DNA of 64,000 nt from Mycetohabitans endofungorum (GTDB taxonomy: Bacteria; Pseudomonadota; Gammaproteobacteria; Burkholderiales; Burkholderiaceae): the NCBI RefSeq assembly GCF_002927045.1, contig NZ_PRDW01000009.1, positions 62,001-126,000 of the forward strand, given 5' to 3'. The notes beneath the pieces were generated by a model. That model was not told the DNA's origin and made no database searches. It saw only the letters and a program-made list of their open reading frames with translations. The position numbers and the translations under genes are program-made. This document shows positions 20,932 to 30,407 of the stretch, in pieces; within the stretch, counting starts at the first letter, position 1; the number at the start of each line of letters is the position of its first letter.

Positions 20932-21854
20932 GCCAGCCCCTCCACGACCTCGGGCGCGTTCATGATCTGCACGAACACGTCTTCCAGGTCGGCCTTACGC
21001 ACGTCGATCTCGTCGAACCGGCAGCCAGCCGCACGGCATTGCGCAAGAATCGGCTCCACGTCGTCATACGAGTCCAACCTCAGCAGGTGCTGCCGGCCCG
21101 CCGGATCGGGCGCGCCGACCGCCAGGGCCCTGACCTGCGCCGGCACCACACCTGTGCTAACGCGCACGAACAACTGCAGTCCGGTGAAGCGCTGCAGCAA
21201 CGCACCGGTGCGCTCCAGCGCGACCACCTCGCCGCGGCGCAGCATGGCGATGCGGTCGCACAGCGCCTCGGCCTCTTCCAGGTAATGCGTGGTCAACACG
21301 ATCGTATGCCCTTCGCGGTTGAGCCGCGCGATGAATTTCCACAGCGTCTGGCGCAATTCCACGTCCACGCCCGCGGTCGGCTCATCCAGCACGATCACCG
21401 GCGGCCGGTGCACGAGCGCCTGCGCGACCAGTACGCGCCGCTTCATTCCGCCGGACAACGCGCGCATGTTGACGTCCGCCTTCTCAGTCAGATCCAGATT
21501 GGCCATCACCTCGTCGATCCAGTCGTCGTTGCGGGCCAAACCGAAATAGCCGGATTGAATGCGAAGGCATTCACGCACGGTAAAAAAGGGGTCGAACACT
21601 AACTCTTGAGGCACCACGCCAAGCGCGCGCCGTGCGCGCCTGAAGTCTGTCACGACATCGTGGCCACGCACCGCGATCGATCCTTCGTCCGCGCGCGCCA
21701 GACCCGCAAGCATGCTGATCAGCGTCGTCTTGCCTGCGCCGTTGGGGCCGAGCAATCCGAAGAACTCGCCATCCTCGACGGTGAACGACACGCCTTTGAG
21801 CGCCTGCAAATCGCGATAGCGCTTTTTGACGTTGTGGATTTCTATGGCTGGCAT
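20928..21854 (-). CDS. ABC exporter ATP-binding protein (YadG-like)
   Basis: This 308-residue ATPase has Walker A GPNGAGKTT, signature LSGGMKRR, Walker B VIVLDEPTAGVD and the switch histidine in TTHYLEEAE. A C-terminal domain of about 90 residues follows, as in CcmA/DrrA-type ATPases. It works with the adjacent YadH-like permease. An upstream extension of the frame to 22082 is not supported; PAIEIHNVKKRY is the normal start. Confidence 0.94.
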   Translation of the reverse strand: MPAIEIHNVKKRYRDLQALKGVSFTVEDGEFFGLLGPNGAGKTTLISMLAGLARADEGSIAVRGHDVVTDFRRARRALGVVPQELVFDPFFTVRECLRIQSGYFGLARNDDWIDEVMANLDLTEKADVNMRALSGGMKRRVLVAQALVHRPPVIVLDEPTAGVDVELRQTLWKFIARLNREGHTIVLTTHYLEEAEALCDRIAMLRRGEVVALERTGALLQRFTGLQLFVRVSTGVVPAQVRALAVGAPDPAGRQHLLRLDSYDDVEPILAQCRAAGCRFDEIDVRKADLEDVFVQIMNAPEVVEGLA

Positions 21855-22032
21855 GAGTGTGCAGCGCGACAGCGCCGGCAGAGTTTGCAGACCTGCCCGT
21901 GCAGGCTGCGCGGGCGGGCAATGGCCTATCAACGGCTTGAAAAACGCTTGATTATAGGCGAAGTCGGCGGGTCGCCGCGAGGGGCCGATTGGCCACGTGG
22001 CCCACGCCGTCACCTGAAACGACGTGACAGCG

Positions 22033-22308
22033 TCAATGTCGGCGGGACGAAACCAGCGTCTGGACGCCGTAGGCCTGGGCAAGGCTGGCCAATCCGTCGG
22101 GCAGGTTCAAGATCGAGAACGATGCCGCGTGACGCGCGCGAGCCGCACGTTGCCACGCCAGCAATACCGCCAACGCCGACGAATCGAATTGCTGCAGGCG
22201 GGCGCAATCCACGCCGGTCGCGCCGCCGGCGATATGGTTCAGACCAGCCTTGAGCACGGCGTTCGCCGTCGCGACCGTCAGCGTCTGGCCCGTTTCAAAG
22301 GTCGTCAC
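22033..22308 (-). CDS. mlaB: STAS-domain protein MlaB
   Basis: This 91-residue single STAS domain carries the conserved DCARLQQFDSSALAVLLAW helix start. MlaB binds the MlaF ATPase and is needed for stable MlaFEDB complexes in phospholipid transport. The GTG start at 22308 overlaps the mlaC stop (GTGA), indicating translational coupling. Confidence 0.9.
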   Translation of the reverse strand: MTTFETGQTLTVATANAVLKAGLNHIAGGATGVDCARLQQFDSSALAVLLAWQRAARARHAASFSILNLPDGLASLAQAYGVQTLVSSRRH

Positions 22309-22943
22309 GATGTGCTCTTGGCCGCGGCAGCCGGCGTATTCTTCAGCGATAGGTAGTTGATCAAGCCATCGATTCCGTATTGCTGGATCTGCTCATTGAA
22401 CTGTTGCTGATATGTCTGCACGAGCCAAGCGCCGGCGACATTCAAATCATAGACTCGCCAGCCATGCGCGGTCTTCTCCATCCGATAGTCAAGCTGGATC
22501 GGCCGACCATTGTTGATTACCGTCGAGCGTACGACAACGTCGGTATCGGTCGGCGCCGCGCGCAGCGGCTGATACTGGATTTCCTGATTGCCGACCTGCG
22601 ACAGCGCCCCGGAATAGGTCCGGATCAGCAGCATCTTGAATTGCTCGACGATCTGCTGCTGCTGTTGCGGCGTCGCGGTGCGCCAGTGCCGCCCCATGAC
22701 CAGACGCGTCGTCCTCGCAAAGTCGGTGTACGGCAGAATCTTCTGGTTAACGACCTGCGTGATCCGGTCAATGTCGCCGGCTTTGATCGACGGGTCGGCG
22801 CGTACGATGCTCAGCACGTCGGTCGTCACCGATTTCACCAGCCCATCCGGTGCGCCTGTATCAATAGCCGGTGCTTCGGCAAACGAACCGGCACTAAACG
22901 ACAGCAACGTGGCAACGACGGGGATCAGTAAAAAATTTTTCAT
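22305..22943 (-). CDS. mlaC: Periplasmic phospholipid-binding protein MlaC
   Basis: This 212-residue protein has a signal peptide (MKNFLLIPVVATLLSFSAGSFA) and the MlaC fold (DFARTTRLVMGRHWRTATPQ, then VYDLNVAGAWLVQTYQQQF). It shuttles phospholipids between outer membrane MlaA and inner membrane MlaFEDB. It sits downstream of mlaA within the mla gene run. Confidence 0.93.
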   Translation of the reverse strand: MKNFLLIPVVATLLSFSAGSFAEAPAIDTGAPDGLVKSVTTDVLSIVRADPSIKAGDIDRITQVVNQKILPYTDFARTTRLVMGRHWRTATPQQQQQIVEQFKMLLIRTYSGALSQVGNQEIQYQPLRAAPTDTDVVVRSTVINNGRPIQLDYRMEKTAHGWRVYDLNVAGAWLVQTYQQQFNEQIQQYGIDGLINYLSLKNTPAAAAKSTS

Positions 22944-23042
22944 TAACTCAGTCCTATCGATTGTTTCTTTCCGCTATGGTCAACGATCGTCGAACATTGG
23001 AGCGAATTGCGCAGTTCGAGTTTCATTCGCCGCGAAGCATAC

Positions 23043-24053
23043 TCATCTGAACCGAAGATTCGGGATGCTATAGGGACGGCCGCCGGGTGGAATCATCTGC
23101 TGGCTTGGCACGTGCGTCTCCGACGCCAATCGCGCCGCAGCAGCATCCGGCCCCACCGCGCCGGTCAGCTCCTGCCGTTGTGGGGCCGATGCCCCCTGCG
23201 CTGCGTCGGGCTGCGGTGCAGCGGCCGGTACCGGCGGTCGCGTCGCCGCGGGGTGGGTAGGGCCGGCGCCAGCAGCCGGCGCACCTTCGGCGTCAGGCGC
23301 CGGTGCGCCATCGTCAGTCGGGCCGGTGTCGGCGTCCGATTCATCGTCGTACGCGGGCGGCGGCGGATTGCCATCCGAAATCAAGTACTGGCGCCGCTGC
23401 AAATGGGCGTTGCGCACGAACGAATACTTGTCGAGCGCCGCATTGGACAGCAGGTCGGTCGCACCGAGCAACGCCGCGCGCGTGCTAACGATGCGCACGC
23501 CATACAGCGTCGTGCGCAGCCAGATCGGACGCATGTAGGCAGTCAGGTCGCCCTGCCAGTCGACCAGCAGGCCTGCCGCGTCGCGCACGGTATTGGGCCC
23601 GAGCAGTGGCAGCACGAGGTACGGGCCCGGCGGCACGCCATAGTGGCCCAACGTGACGCCGAAGTCCGATTGGTGCTTCGGCAACCTGGCCTGGCTGGCA
23701 AAGTCGAACAGCCCGCCCAGCCCGAACGTGCTATTGATCGCCACGCGCATGATGTCTTCCGTGCCCGCGGTGATCTTGCCTTGCAACAAATTGTTGGCGG
23801 CGATATACACGTCGCCGATGTTCGAGAAGAAGCTCGACACACGATCGCGGACGAATTGGGGCAACGCCCAGTTATAGGCGCGCGCCACCGGCTTCATCGC
23901 CACGCGGTCCAGCGTGTCGTTGAATTCGAACATCGTCCGGTTAAATCCTTCCAGCGGGTCTTGCTTCGACGGCGTCTTCACCGTCGCACAACCACCCAGC
24001 GCCATCGCAGCGGCCACGGCCACGACCACGACGGTGGCTCGCATCGTTATCAT
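23043..24053 (-). CDS. mlaA: Outer membrane phospholipid transport lipoprotein MlaA (VacJ) with long C-terminal extension
   Basis: A lipobox (ALGGC, lipidated Cys at residue 22) follows a signal peptide. The MlaA domain runs through DPLEGFNRTMFEFND, GPYLVLPLLGP and STRAALLGATDLL to about residue 225. The last 110 residues are an Ala/Pro/Asp-rich low-complexity tail, much longer than in Escherichia coli. MlaA extracts surface-exposed phospholipids, working with MlaC and MlaFEDB. It lies between mlaD and mlaC. Confidence 0.94.
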   Translation of the reverse strand: MITMRATVVVVAVAAAMALGGCATVKTPSKQDPLEGFNRTMFEFNDTLDRVAMKPVARAYNWALPQFVRDRVSSFFSNIGDVYIAANNLLQGKITAGTEDIMRVAINSTFGLGGLFDFASQARLPKHQSDFGVTLGHYGVPPGPYLVLPLLGPNTVRDAAGLLVDWQGDLTAYMRPIWLRTTLYGVRIVSTRAALLGATDLLSNAALDKYSFVRNAHLQRRQYLISDGNPPPPAYDDESDADTGPTDDGAPAPDAEGAPAAGAGPTHPAATRPPVPAAAPQPDAAQGASAPQRQELTGAVGPDAAAARLASETHVPSQQMIPPGGRPYSIPNLRFR

Positions 24054-24064
24054 TGTGCTTCCCC

Positions 24065-24640
24065 TCAGTTTGCCGTCGCGCTCGCCGGCGCGACTTGGGT
24101 TTGAGATGCGCCAGGGCTGGCCGCGGCGGGCCCGGGGGCCGCCGCGGGTGCAGCAGGCGCGGCCGGCTTGCCCGCACCGGCATCCGCTGCCTTGCTGTAC
24201 AGGAATTGGCCGATCAGGTTTTCCAGCACGATCGCGGACTGCGTCATCGTGAGCGTGTCGCCATCCTTGAGTAGCTGCTCGTCGCCCCCCGGATCCAGGC
24301 CGATGTACTGCTCGCCGAGCAGGCCCGAGGTTAGGATCTTGGCCGACGAGTCCTTGGGGAACGTGTACTGCTTATACACGTCGATCGTAACGAGTGCCTG
24401 GTAAGTCTGCGTATCGAACCCGATGCTCTGTACGCGGCCCACCGTCACACCGGCGCTCTTGACCGCCGCGCGCGGCTTCAGTCCGCCGATGTTGTCGAAC
24501 TTCATTTTCACCGAATAGGTAGATTGAAACGACAGCGAACTCATATTGCCAGCCTTGAGCGCCAGGAACAGCAGCGCAACAAAACCAAGCACCACGAACA
24601 AGCCGACCCAGAAGTCCAGAGCGTTTTTCTTCATCGTCAT
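24065..24640 (-). CDS. mlaD: MCE-domain substrate-binding protein MlaD
   Basis: This 191-residue protein has one N-terminal helix (FWVGLFVVLGFVALLFLAL) and one MCE domain (residues about 40-120, with VKMKFDNIGGLKPRAAVKSAGVTVG). The C-terminal 45 residues are Ala/Pro-rich. MlaD hexamers sit on MlaE in the periplasm. Two ATGs (24640 and 24634) are equally plausible starts. Confidence 0.93.
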   Translation of the reverse strand: MTMKKNALDFWVGLFVVLGFVALLFLALKAGNMSSLSFQSTYSVKMKFDNIGGLKPRAAVKSAGVTVGRVQSIGFDTQTYQALVTIDVYKQYTFPKDSSAKILTSGLLGEQYIGLDPGGDEQLLKDGDTLTMTQSAIVLENLIGQFLYSKAADAGAGKPAAPAAPAAAPGPAAASPGASQTQVAPASATAN

Positions 24641-24726
24641 CCCATCGGAATAGCTGTTGCCGCTGCGCGCTGCACGGGAATCGCGCACGCAGTCGTGCCG
24701 GCGCGCTGTGGCGCCGGTTCCATCCA

Positions 24727-25494
24727 TCAATTGAACATTAGCGCGGTCAGCAGAAAGTCCAGCCCGAGTACCGCCAGCGAGGCAAACACGACCGTCTTGG
24801 TCGTCGCGCGCGACACGCCTTCGGGGGTCGGCTTGGCTTCATAGCCTTGGAACAGCGCGACGAAGGTCACCGCGAAGCCGAACACGATGCTCTTGATCAC
24901 GCCGTTGCCGATGTCTTGCCGCAGGTCGACGCCCGCTTGCATCTGGGACCAAAACGCGCCGGGGTCCACGCCGATCAATACCACACCAACAAAATACCCG
25001 CCGACGATGCCCACCGCGCTGAAGATCGCCGCCAGGATCGGCATGGCGATCACGCCAGCCCAGAATCGCGGTGCGACAACGACCCGGATTGGGTCCACCG
25101 CCATCATTTCCATCGCGGTCAGTTGCTCGCCCGCCTTCATCAGGCCGATCTCCGCGGTCAGCGACGTGCCGGCGCGTCCCGCGAACAGCAGCGCGGTGAC
25201 CACCGGCCCAAGCTCGCGCACCAGCGACAGCGCGACCAACAGTCCGAGTGCCTGCTCGGAGCCGTAGCGATTCAGCGTGGTGTAGCCCTGCAAGCCCAAC
25301 ACGAAGCCGACGAACAACCCCGAAACGGCGATGATGACGAGTGAATAATTACCCAGGAAGTGGATCTGCTGGGTGACAGTGCGCGGGCGCCGCAGCAATG
25401 GAAAGCACTCCGACGCGAGCCGCGCGAACATGCGGGCGCCGTAGCCCGTGCGTGAAAGGCCGTCGAGAACGGCGCGGCCGACCGTGGCGATCAT
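24727..25494 (-). CDS. mlaE: Phospholipid ABC transporter permease MlaE
   Basis: This 255-residue membrane protein of the MlaE/YrbE family has five or six helices and the conserved [24 protein letters not shown] coupling region. It carries the lipid pathway of MlaFEDB. It lies next to mlaF and 86 bases before mlaD. Confidence 0.95.
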   Translation of the reverse strand: MIATVGRAVLDGLSRTGYGARMFARLASECFPLLRRPRTVTQQIHFLGNYSLVIIAVSGLFVGFVLGLQGYTTLNRYGSEQALGLLVALSLVRELGPVVTALLFAGRAGTSLTAEIGLMKAGEQLTAMEMMAVDPIRVVVAPRFWAGVIAMPILAAIFSAVGIVGGYFVGVVLIGVDPGAFWSQMQAGVDLRQDIGNGVIKSIVFGFAVTFVALFQGYEAKPTPEGVSRATTKTVVFASLAVLGLDFLLTALMFN

Positions 25495-25497
25495 GCG

Positions 25498-26343
25498 CTA
25501 CTCTCCTGCGCGCGACGCGGCGCGCAGACCGAAGTCCGCATCCAGCGGCGCGCTCGCATAATGAAAATGAAAGGGACCGTCAGGCGCGCCGTCGATGAAC
25601 TGCCGCACGCTTGGATCCTGCGACGCGCGCAACTGCGCGGGCGTGCCCTCGGCGAGCACCCGTCCATTCGCAATGAAATACACGTAGTCCGCGATCGCAA
25701 ACGATTCTGGCACATCGTGCGTCACGAGGATCGACGTGGCGCCGAGCGCGGTATTGAGGGTGCGGATCAGGTTCGCGGTAATGCCCAGCGAGATCGGATC
25801 CAGTCCCGCGAACGGCTCATCGTACATCATCAGTTCGGGGTCGAGCGCGATCGCCCGGGCCAGCGCGACCCGGCGCGCCATGCCGCCCGACACTTCGGAC
25901 GGCGCCAAGTCGCGTGCGCCGCGCAAGCCGACTGCGTTGAGTTTCATCAGCACGAGATCGCGGATCAGTGCCTCCGGCAGGTCCGTATGCTCGCGCAGCG
26001 GGAATGCGACATTGTCGAACACCGACATGTCAGTAAACAACGCCCCGAACTGAAACAACATACCCATCCTGCGCCGTGCCGCGTAGACCGCCTGGGGGCT
26101 CATTGCACCGACGTCCTCGCCGCGGAACAGCACCTGACCTCGGTTGGCGCGCACCAGCGCACCGATGAGCCGCAACACCGTCGTCTTGCCGCACCCGGAG
26201 CCGCCCATGATCGCAACCACCTGTCCACGCTTGAAACGCATGTTCAGGTTCTGGAGCACGAGCCGCTCAGCGCTGTAGCCGAAAGCAACGTCGCGAAGCT
26301 CAAGCAGGATATCGGAGGCGGTTGGCGGCACGTAGGCGGTCAT
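25498..26343 (-). CDS. mlaF: Phospholipid ABC transporter ATPase MlaF
   Basis: This 281-residue ATPase has Walker A GGSGCGKTT, signature VSGGMARRVALARA, Walker B MMYDEPFAGLDP and switch THDVPE, all in MlaF form. MTAYVPP at 26343 is the likely start; an upstream frame adds 25 unsupported residues. It is the first mla gene, 128 bases downstream of thiE. Confidence 0.94.
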   Translation of the reverse strand: MTAYVPPTASDILLELRDVAFGYSAERLVLQNLNMRFKRGQVVAIMGGSGCGKTTVLRLIGALVRANRGQVLFRGEDVGAMSPQAVYAARRRMGMLFQFGALFTDMSVFDNVAFPLREHTDLPEALIRDLVLMKLNAVGLRGARDLAPSEVSGGMARRVALARAIALDPELMMYDEPFAGLDPISLGITANLIRTLNTALGATSILVTHDVPESFAIADYVYFIANGRVLAEGTPAQLRASQDPSVRQFIDGAPDGPFHFHYASAPLDADFGLRAASRAGE

Positions 26344-26471
26344 CAAAAAGCACGGAACGCGGATTATAGGACCTAAAGCGGATTTGCCGCCTGAAACCCC
26401 GACGTGGACTGCGCACAAGACTGCTTACATGCCACCTTCGCGGCGTAGGGAAATAGCAGGCGAGCCCCGCA

Positions 26472-27596
26472 TTATCGGGCAAACCCTCTTTGCAACGCAA
26501 AAATTGCTTTTTCGATGTCGTGGGCCTGCGTTACCGCGCGCACGACCGCGGCGCCGCGCACACCAGTGGCCAGCACGTCGTCCAGCGTCTGCAGGTCGAT
26601 GCCACCGATTGCCACGCAGGGCACCACGCCGTCCAGCAGCCGCACGTAGCGCGCGAGTCGCGCAAGCCCCTGCGGCACGCTGGGCATCGCCTTGGTGGTG
26701 GTCGGAAACACCGCGCCCAGCGCGACATAGCTCGGCTTGAAGTGCAGCGCCACCAATATCTCGTAGTATCCGTGCGAAGACAAACCCAGCCGCAGCCCCG
26801 CGTGCGCAAGCGCACCGATGTCCGCACGCTGCAAATCCTCCTGGCCCAGATGCACACCGTATGCGCGTTCGTCCAGCGCCAGTTGCCAGTGGTCATTGAT
26901 GAACACGCGTGCGCCCTCATAGCGGCGGCCTGCCACAACGGCGCGGCGCACGTCGGCCCGCAGCACGGCTAACTCGCGCGGATCCGCCGCGCCGCCCGCC
27001 CCGTCAACCTTGCGGCGCAGTTGCACGGTACGCACGCCGAGCGGTAGCAGCCGCTCGATCCAGTCGGCTGTCGGCACCACCGGATACAGACCAAGCGCTG
27101 CCGGACACGCGGCGAACGGCCGCACCGGCGCATCGGGCAACCCCAGCACGCGCGGAAAGCGCGATAAGTCACTCGGCCATGGATCCTGCGCATGCTCGTC
27201 GCCCTGCCGCCACGCCAGAGCGAGGCACAACGCGTCGTGCGGCGCGCAGCCACAATCGATGAACGCGGCGAACGCCGCAATCCAGTCGTCGCACGGTGCG
27301 GCCTCCAACGTGCGGACCGCATCGCCCTGATGCAACCGCATGGCGCGCGCCGACGCGTCCAGCACCGCGGCGCCGGCAGCCACCCAGCGCGCGGCATCGG
27401 CCGCATGAGGCTGTGCATCGGTCGCTACGACCACGTCACCGGGCCCCGGCTGCGGCGGCGGCGCGAGACAGATACGCACAGACTGGCTGGCGCGCGGCCA
27501 ATCACCCAACCGTACGCGGATCCGCTCGGCCGCCTCCAGCAGTTCGTCCGCCGGCGGATAAAAAACCTCGCGCTCCCGCAGGAAGGGACCGCTCAT
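26472..27596 (-). CDS. thiE: Thiamine-phosphate synthase with N-terminal extension
   Basis: The C-terminal 205 residues are a ThiE TIM barrel joining thiazole and HMP phosphates: [34 protein letters not shown] and [10 protein letters not shown] are recognisable. The first 165 residues (Ala/Asp-rich, with [15 protein letters not shown]) resemble a degenerate ThiD-like kinase domain but lack clear substrate motifs. The fused length of 374 is usual in Burkholderia. The ATG overlaps the thiG stop (ATGA). Confidence 0.88.
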   Translation of the reverse strand: MSGPFLREREVFYPPADELLEAAERIRVRLGDWPRASQSVRICLAPPPQPGPGDVVVATDAQPHAADAARWVAAGAAVLDASARAMRLHQGDAVRTLEAAPCDDWIAAFAAFIDCGCAPHDALCLALAWRQGDEHAQDPWPSDLSRFPRVLGLPDAPVRPFAACPAALGLYPVVPTADWIERLLPLGVRTVQLRRKVDGAGGAADPRELAVLRADVRRAVVAGRRYEGARVFINDHWQLALDERAYGVHLGQEDLQRADIGALAHAGLRLGLSSHGYYEILVALHFKPSYVALGAVFPTTTKAMPSVPQGLARLARYVRLLDGVVPCVAIGGIDLQTLDDVLATGVRGAAVVRAVTQAHDIEKAIFALQRGFAR

Positions 27597-28453
27597 GGAC
27601 GCTCATTCGAGGGCGGGACGGCGGCGCCCTCCGGCGCGCGATAGCCGTCCTGGTGCCAGAACGGCATACCGACCACCGGCGTACTCGCATGCGCGCTGTC
27701 GCGCTCTGGCATTGGCCCGGCCAAGTACGCTTCGCGCCCCGCATCGACCGCACTCGCGAACGCCCGCGCCATCGCCTCGGGCCGCGCCGCCTGCGACACT
27801 GCCGTGTTGAGCAGCACGGCGTCGAACCCCCATTCCATCACCTGACACGCGTGCGACGGCACACCCAGGCCTGCGTCGACGATCAGCGGTACGCCCGTCA
27901 GGCGCTCGCGCAGCAGCTTGAGCCCATACGGGTTCACCACCCCCTTGCCGGTGCCGATCGGAGCGCCCCACGGCATCAACGCCTCGCAGCCAACGTCGAG
28001 CAGTCGCCGCGCAACGACGAGGTCTTCCGTGCAATACGGCAGCACCTTGAAGCCGTCCCGCACGAGGATGTCGGCCGCCTCGATCAAACCCACCGGATCT
28101 GGCTGCAACGTATAGTCGTCCCCAATCAGCTCGAGCTTGATCCAGTCGGTCTCGAACACTTCGCGGGCCATCTGCGCGGTCGTCACCACCTCCTTCACGG
28201 CATGGCAACCGGCGGTGTTAGGCAACAGCGCGGCACCCTGGCGCTTCAGCGCGTCAAAAAAACCGACGTCGGCGTCGCCTTGCGCGGCCAACTGGCGCCG
28301 TAGTGCGACGGTGACCATCGCGGGCCGCGCGGCCTCGAGCGAGGCCTCGAGCGCATGTAGCGACGGGTAGCGCGAAGTGCCGAGCAACAGCCGGCTTGTG
28401 AAGGTTTGTCCGTACAGGATCAGCGCGTCGGCGGTGGAATGCGAATTCATCAT
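27593..28453 (-). CDS. thiG: Thiazole synthase
   Basis: This 286-residue TIM barrel builds the thiazole phosphate from deoxyxylulose phosphate, dehydroglycine and ThiS-thiocarboxylate. [10 protein letters not shown], the lysine in [26 protein letters not shown] and [11 protein letters not shown] are diagnostic. Two ATGs (28453 and 28450) are possible. A Ser/Pro-rich tail of about 25 residues follows the barrel. Confidence 0.96.
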   Translation of the reverse strand: MMNSHSTADALILYGQTFTSRLLLGTSRYPSLHALEASLEAARPAMVTVALRRQLAAQGDADVGFFDALKRQGAALLPNTAGCHAVKEVVTTAQMAREVFETDWIKLELIGDDYTLQPDPVGLIEAADILVRDGFKVLPYCTEDLVVARRLLDVGCEALMPWGAPIGTGKGVVNPYGLKLLRERLTGVPLIVDAGLGVPSHACQVMEWGFDAVLLNTAVSQAARPEAMARAFASAVDAGREAYLAGPMPERDSAHASTPVVGMPFWHQDGYRAPEGAAVPPSNERP

Positions 28454-28518
28454 TGTCTTCGTCAGTTTCGGTGACCCATAGGTCAGATTGTTGGCTCGCG
28501 TGGCATGCCACCAATGCG

Positions 28519-28716
28519 TCATCCGCCTGCCACGGGCTTTACGATGTCAATTCGGTCACCTTGCGTGAGCGCGCGCGCAGCATGTTGCGCGCGCGGCACG
28601 AATTCGCTATTGATCGCGACCGCGTACGGCGGCACCGCACCATACGAGGCTAGCGCGTCGGCAAGGCGCGCATCGTCGGGCAATGAAAACGGCTGGTTGT
28701 TGATCTGGATATCCAT
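28519..28716 (-). CDS. thiS: Sulfur carrier protein ThiS
   Basis: This 65-residue ubiquitin-like protein ends in Gly-Gly (VKPVAGG), the site of thiocarboxylate formation. It begins MDIQINNQPFSLPDD, as in other betaproteobacterial ThiS. It donates sulfur to ThiG, and its gene lies between thiO and thiG. Confidence 0.94.
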   Translation of the reverse strand: MDIQINNQPFSLPDDARLADALASYGAVPPYAVAINSEFVPRAQHAARALTQGDRIDIVKPVAGG

Positions 28717-28719
28717 AGT

Positions 28720-29844
28720 TTATGCGTCAGTCGGGCACGGCTGCAGCGCAGCCGTATGGTAAAGCATCGGCCAGCGCGAGGCGGCACGCCATGCGTCAAA
28801 ACCGTCCGGATCTCGCACCTGCGCATCGAGCAACGCGTGCGTGAGCGTCACGGCTTCGTGCGCCACTTCAGGCGCAATCATGTAGCCGTGGCGGTACAGG
28901 CCATTGACGCGCAACACCGACGCGCCATCCCACGACAGCGCGGGGCGATGGTCTGGCAGTGTGGGCCGGCAATGCGCGTTTAGCTCGAGGATCCGGCCCT
29001 CGCCGAAGGCAGGATGCAGCGAGTATGCCGCCGACAACAACTCGAGCGCCGAGCGCACGCTCACCGGCGACATGTCCTCGCCCTCGATCTCGGTGGCCCC
29101 GATCACATAGTGATCGTCCTGCTTGGGCGCGATATACAACGGATAGCGTGGATGCAATAGACGCACCGGCCGGCTCAGACCAATGCCCGGCGCATGAACC
29201 CGCGCGACTTCTCCCCGCAACCCGCGCAGACCAGACCATGCCCGCTTCGCGCCCAATCCACGGCAATCGATCACCAGACCGGCAGCAGGCAGGGCATCCT
29301 CGCGCACGCAGGTATGCCAGTGCGTGTCGACATGCAGTTCGTCGAGCGCGGCCCCCAGCGCTGCCAGCAACTGCCGATTGTCCAGTTGTCCCTCGCCAGG
29401 CAGCAGGCGCGCGTCGTGAAAACGCGTGCCAAGCGCTGGCTCGGCTTGCGTGACCTGAGCACCGTGCAGTGCGACGATGCCGTCGCGCAGCATCGTAATG
29501 GGCGCGTTCACGCGCACGCGCTGCTCGAACAATGGCCATTCGGCGCGATCGGCCGCATGCCAAACAATCAGCGTGCCGTTGCGCTGAAAGAACACCGGCT
29601 GTGACAACTGCGGCAACCATTCGGCCCAGCGCTCGAGCGACGCGGCGCCCAACTCCACCAACAACGGCTCGGCACTGGCAGCTTCGGCCAGCGGCGCGAG
29701 CATGGCCGCGGCGACCCACGCTGCCGCGCTGCGGCCGCTCGGCTCGCCTTGCTCATATAGCGCGACGTGATGGCCCGCGCGCGCGAGCCGCCACGCAATG
29801 AGACGACCGGACAAGCCGCCGCCCAGAACTGCGACATCGGGCAT
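28720..29844 (-). CDS. thiO: Glycine oxidase ThiO (FAD-dependent)
   Basis: This 374-residue flavoprotein oxidises glycine to the dehydroglycine used by ThiG. The FAD-binding GGGLSGRLIAWRLARAGH is at the N-terminus, and VIGATEIEGEDMSPV and LYRHGYMIAPEVAHE are conserved DAO-family segments. The ATG at 29844 gives the family start; a GTG at 29892 would add 16 residues. Neither has a good ribosome binding site, consistent with control by the upstream TPP riboswitch. Confidence 0.92.
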   Translation of the reverse strand: MPDVAVLGGGLSGRLIAWRLARAGHHVALYEQGEPSGRSAAAWVAAAMLAPLAEAASAEPLLVELGAASLERWAEWLPQLSQPVFFQRNGTLIVWHAADRAEWPLFEQRVRVNAPITMLRDGIVALHGAQVTQAEPALGTRFHDARLLPGEGQLDNRQLLAALGAALDELHVDTHWHTCVREDALPAAGLVIDCRGLGAKRAWSGLRGLRGEVARVHAPGIGLSRPVRLLHPRYPLYIAPKQDDHYVIGATEIEGEDMSPVSVRSALELLSAAYSLHPAFGEGRILELNAHCRPTLPDHRPALSWDGASVLRVNGLYRHGYMIAPEVAHEAVTLTHALLDAQVRDPDGFDAWRAASRWPMLYHTAALQPCPTDA

Positions 29845-30024
29845 CGGCGCGGCGTGGCACGCGGTTTCTGAAGGGGGGTCAGATCTGAGCACGGCAATCG
29901 AATCCTATGTACGGAAATCGGGGTACAAGGACGAAACCGGCGAGATTCACGTGCGGGACCTGATCGCAGTGGCGCGCCGGCAGGCACGTCCGCTCCCTCA
30001 CAGCAGGACAGCACGGAATCGGAA
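29845..30024. other. Leader between TPP riboswitch and thiO
   Basis: About 180 bases of thiO leader. I see no clear terminator hairpin with a T-run, so the riboswitch may act on translation. The plus strand of this stretch can be read for about 40 codons as a mildly protein-like sequence (about 29890-30000) without recognisable identity. Confidence 0.4.
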
Positions 30025-30140
30025 ACTTCCCGCGCCGGTATTATCCGGATCGGGTGCGAAGGGACTCTCTCTGCCTCGCACTACGCGGTTCGCCGCGCAT
30101 CGACTGGCAAACCCGCACCGACGTGCAAAGCACCCCTATT
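30025..30140 (-). promoter_or_regulatory. TPP (THI-box) riboswitch upstream of thiO
   Basis: The minus strand folds into the TPP aptamer. P2 is AGGGG with UCCCU, and P3 is GCUUUGCAC with GUGCGAGGC carrying an extra hairpin insertion. P5 is CCGG-AUAAUA-CCGG, inside the near-invariant GAUCCGGAUAAUACCGGCG. P4 pairs CCC with GGG instead of the common CCU with AGG, a compensated change. The J3-2 motif reads CAGAGA where CUGAGA is expected, altering a base of the pyrimidine-sensing loop. It lies about 180 bases before thiO, whose translation or transcription it should repress when TPP is abundant. Confidence 0.85.
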
Positions 30141-30152
30141 TCGTCTAAGCCC

Positions 30153-30182
30153 ATTAAATCACAAAACCGCCGCGGGCCGCAA
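30153..30182 (-). promoter_or_regulatory. Candidate sigma-70 promoter of the thiO operon
   Basis: On the minus strand TTGCGG (30177-30182) and TTTAAT (30153-30158) are 18 bases apart. The start site would be near 30146, a few bases before the riboswitch. Confidence 0.45.
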
Positions 30183-30302
30183 TTCGTTGCTCTGGCACAA
30201 TGTCGCGCAATCGCCGCTGCCGGAGCGTGCGCCGCCACGCGCCTTAAGCCGAAATTAAGCGGTAGCCGGAACAATCCGCACTGGCACGAGTCGGTCACCG
30301 TC

Positions 30303-30343
30303 GCGACGCCCGCGACGCCCGCGACGCCCGCGACGCCCGCGAC
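30303..30343. repeat. 9-base tandem repeat gcgacgccc, four units plus partial
   Basis: Four exact gcgacgccc units (30303-30338) and a partial fifth lie 65 bases before the BacA-like ABC transporter gene. No gene covers them. Nearby, gaggaaccct occurs twice (about 30379 and 30398), duplicating the ribosome binding site region. Confidence 0.85.
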
Positions 30344-30407
30344 AGTGCGACGCAGCGGCGCGCCGGTGAATGGACCGATTTGAGGAACCCTACATTTGAG
30401 GAACCCT

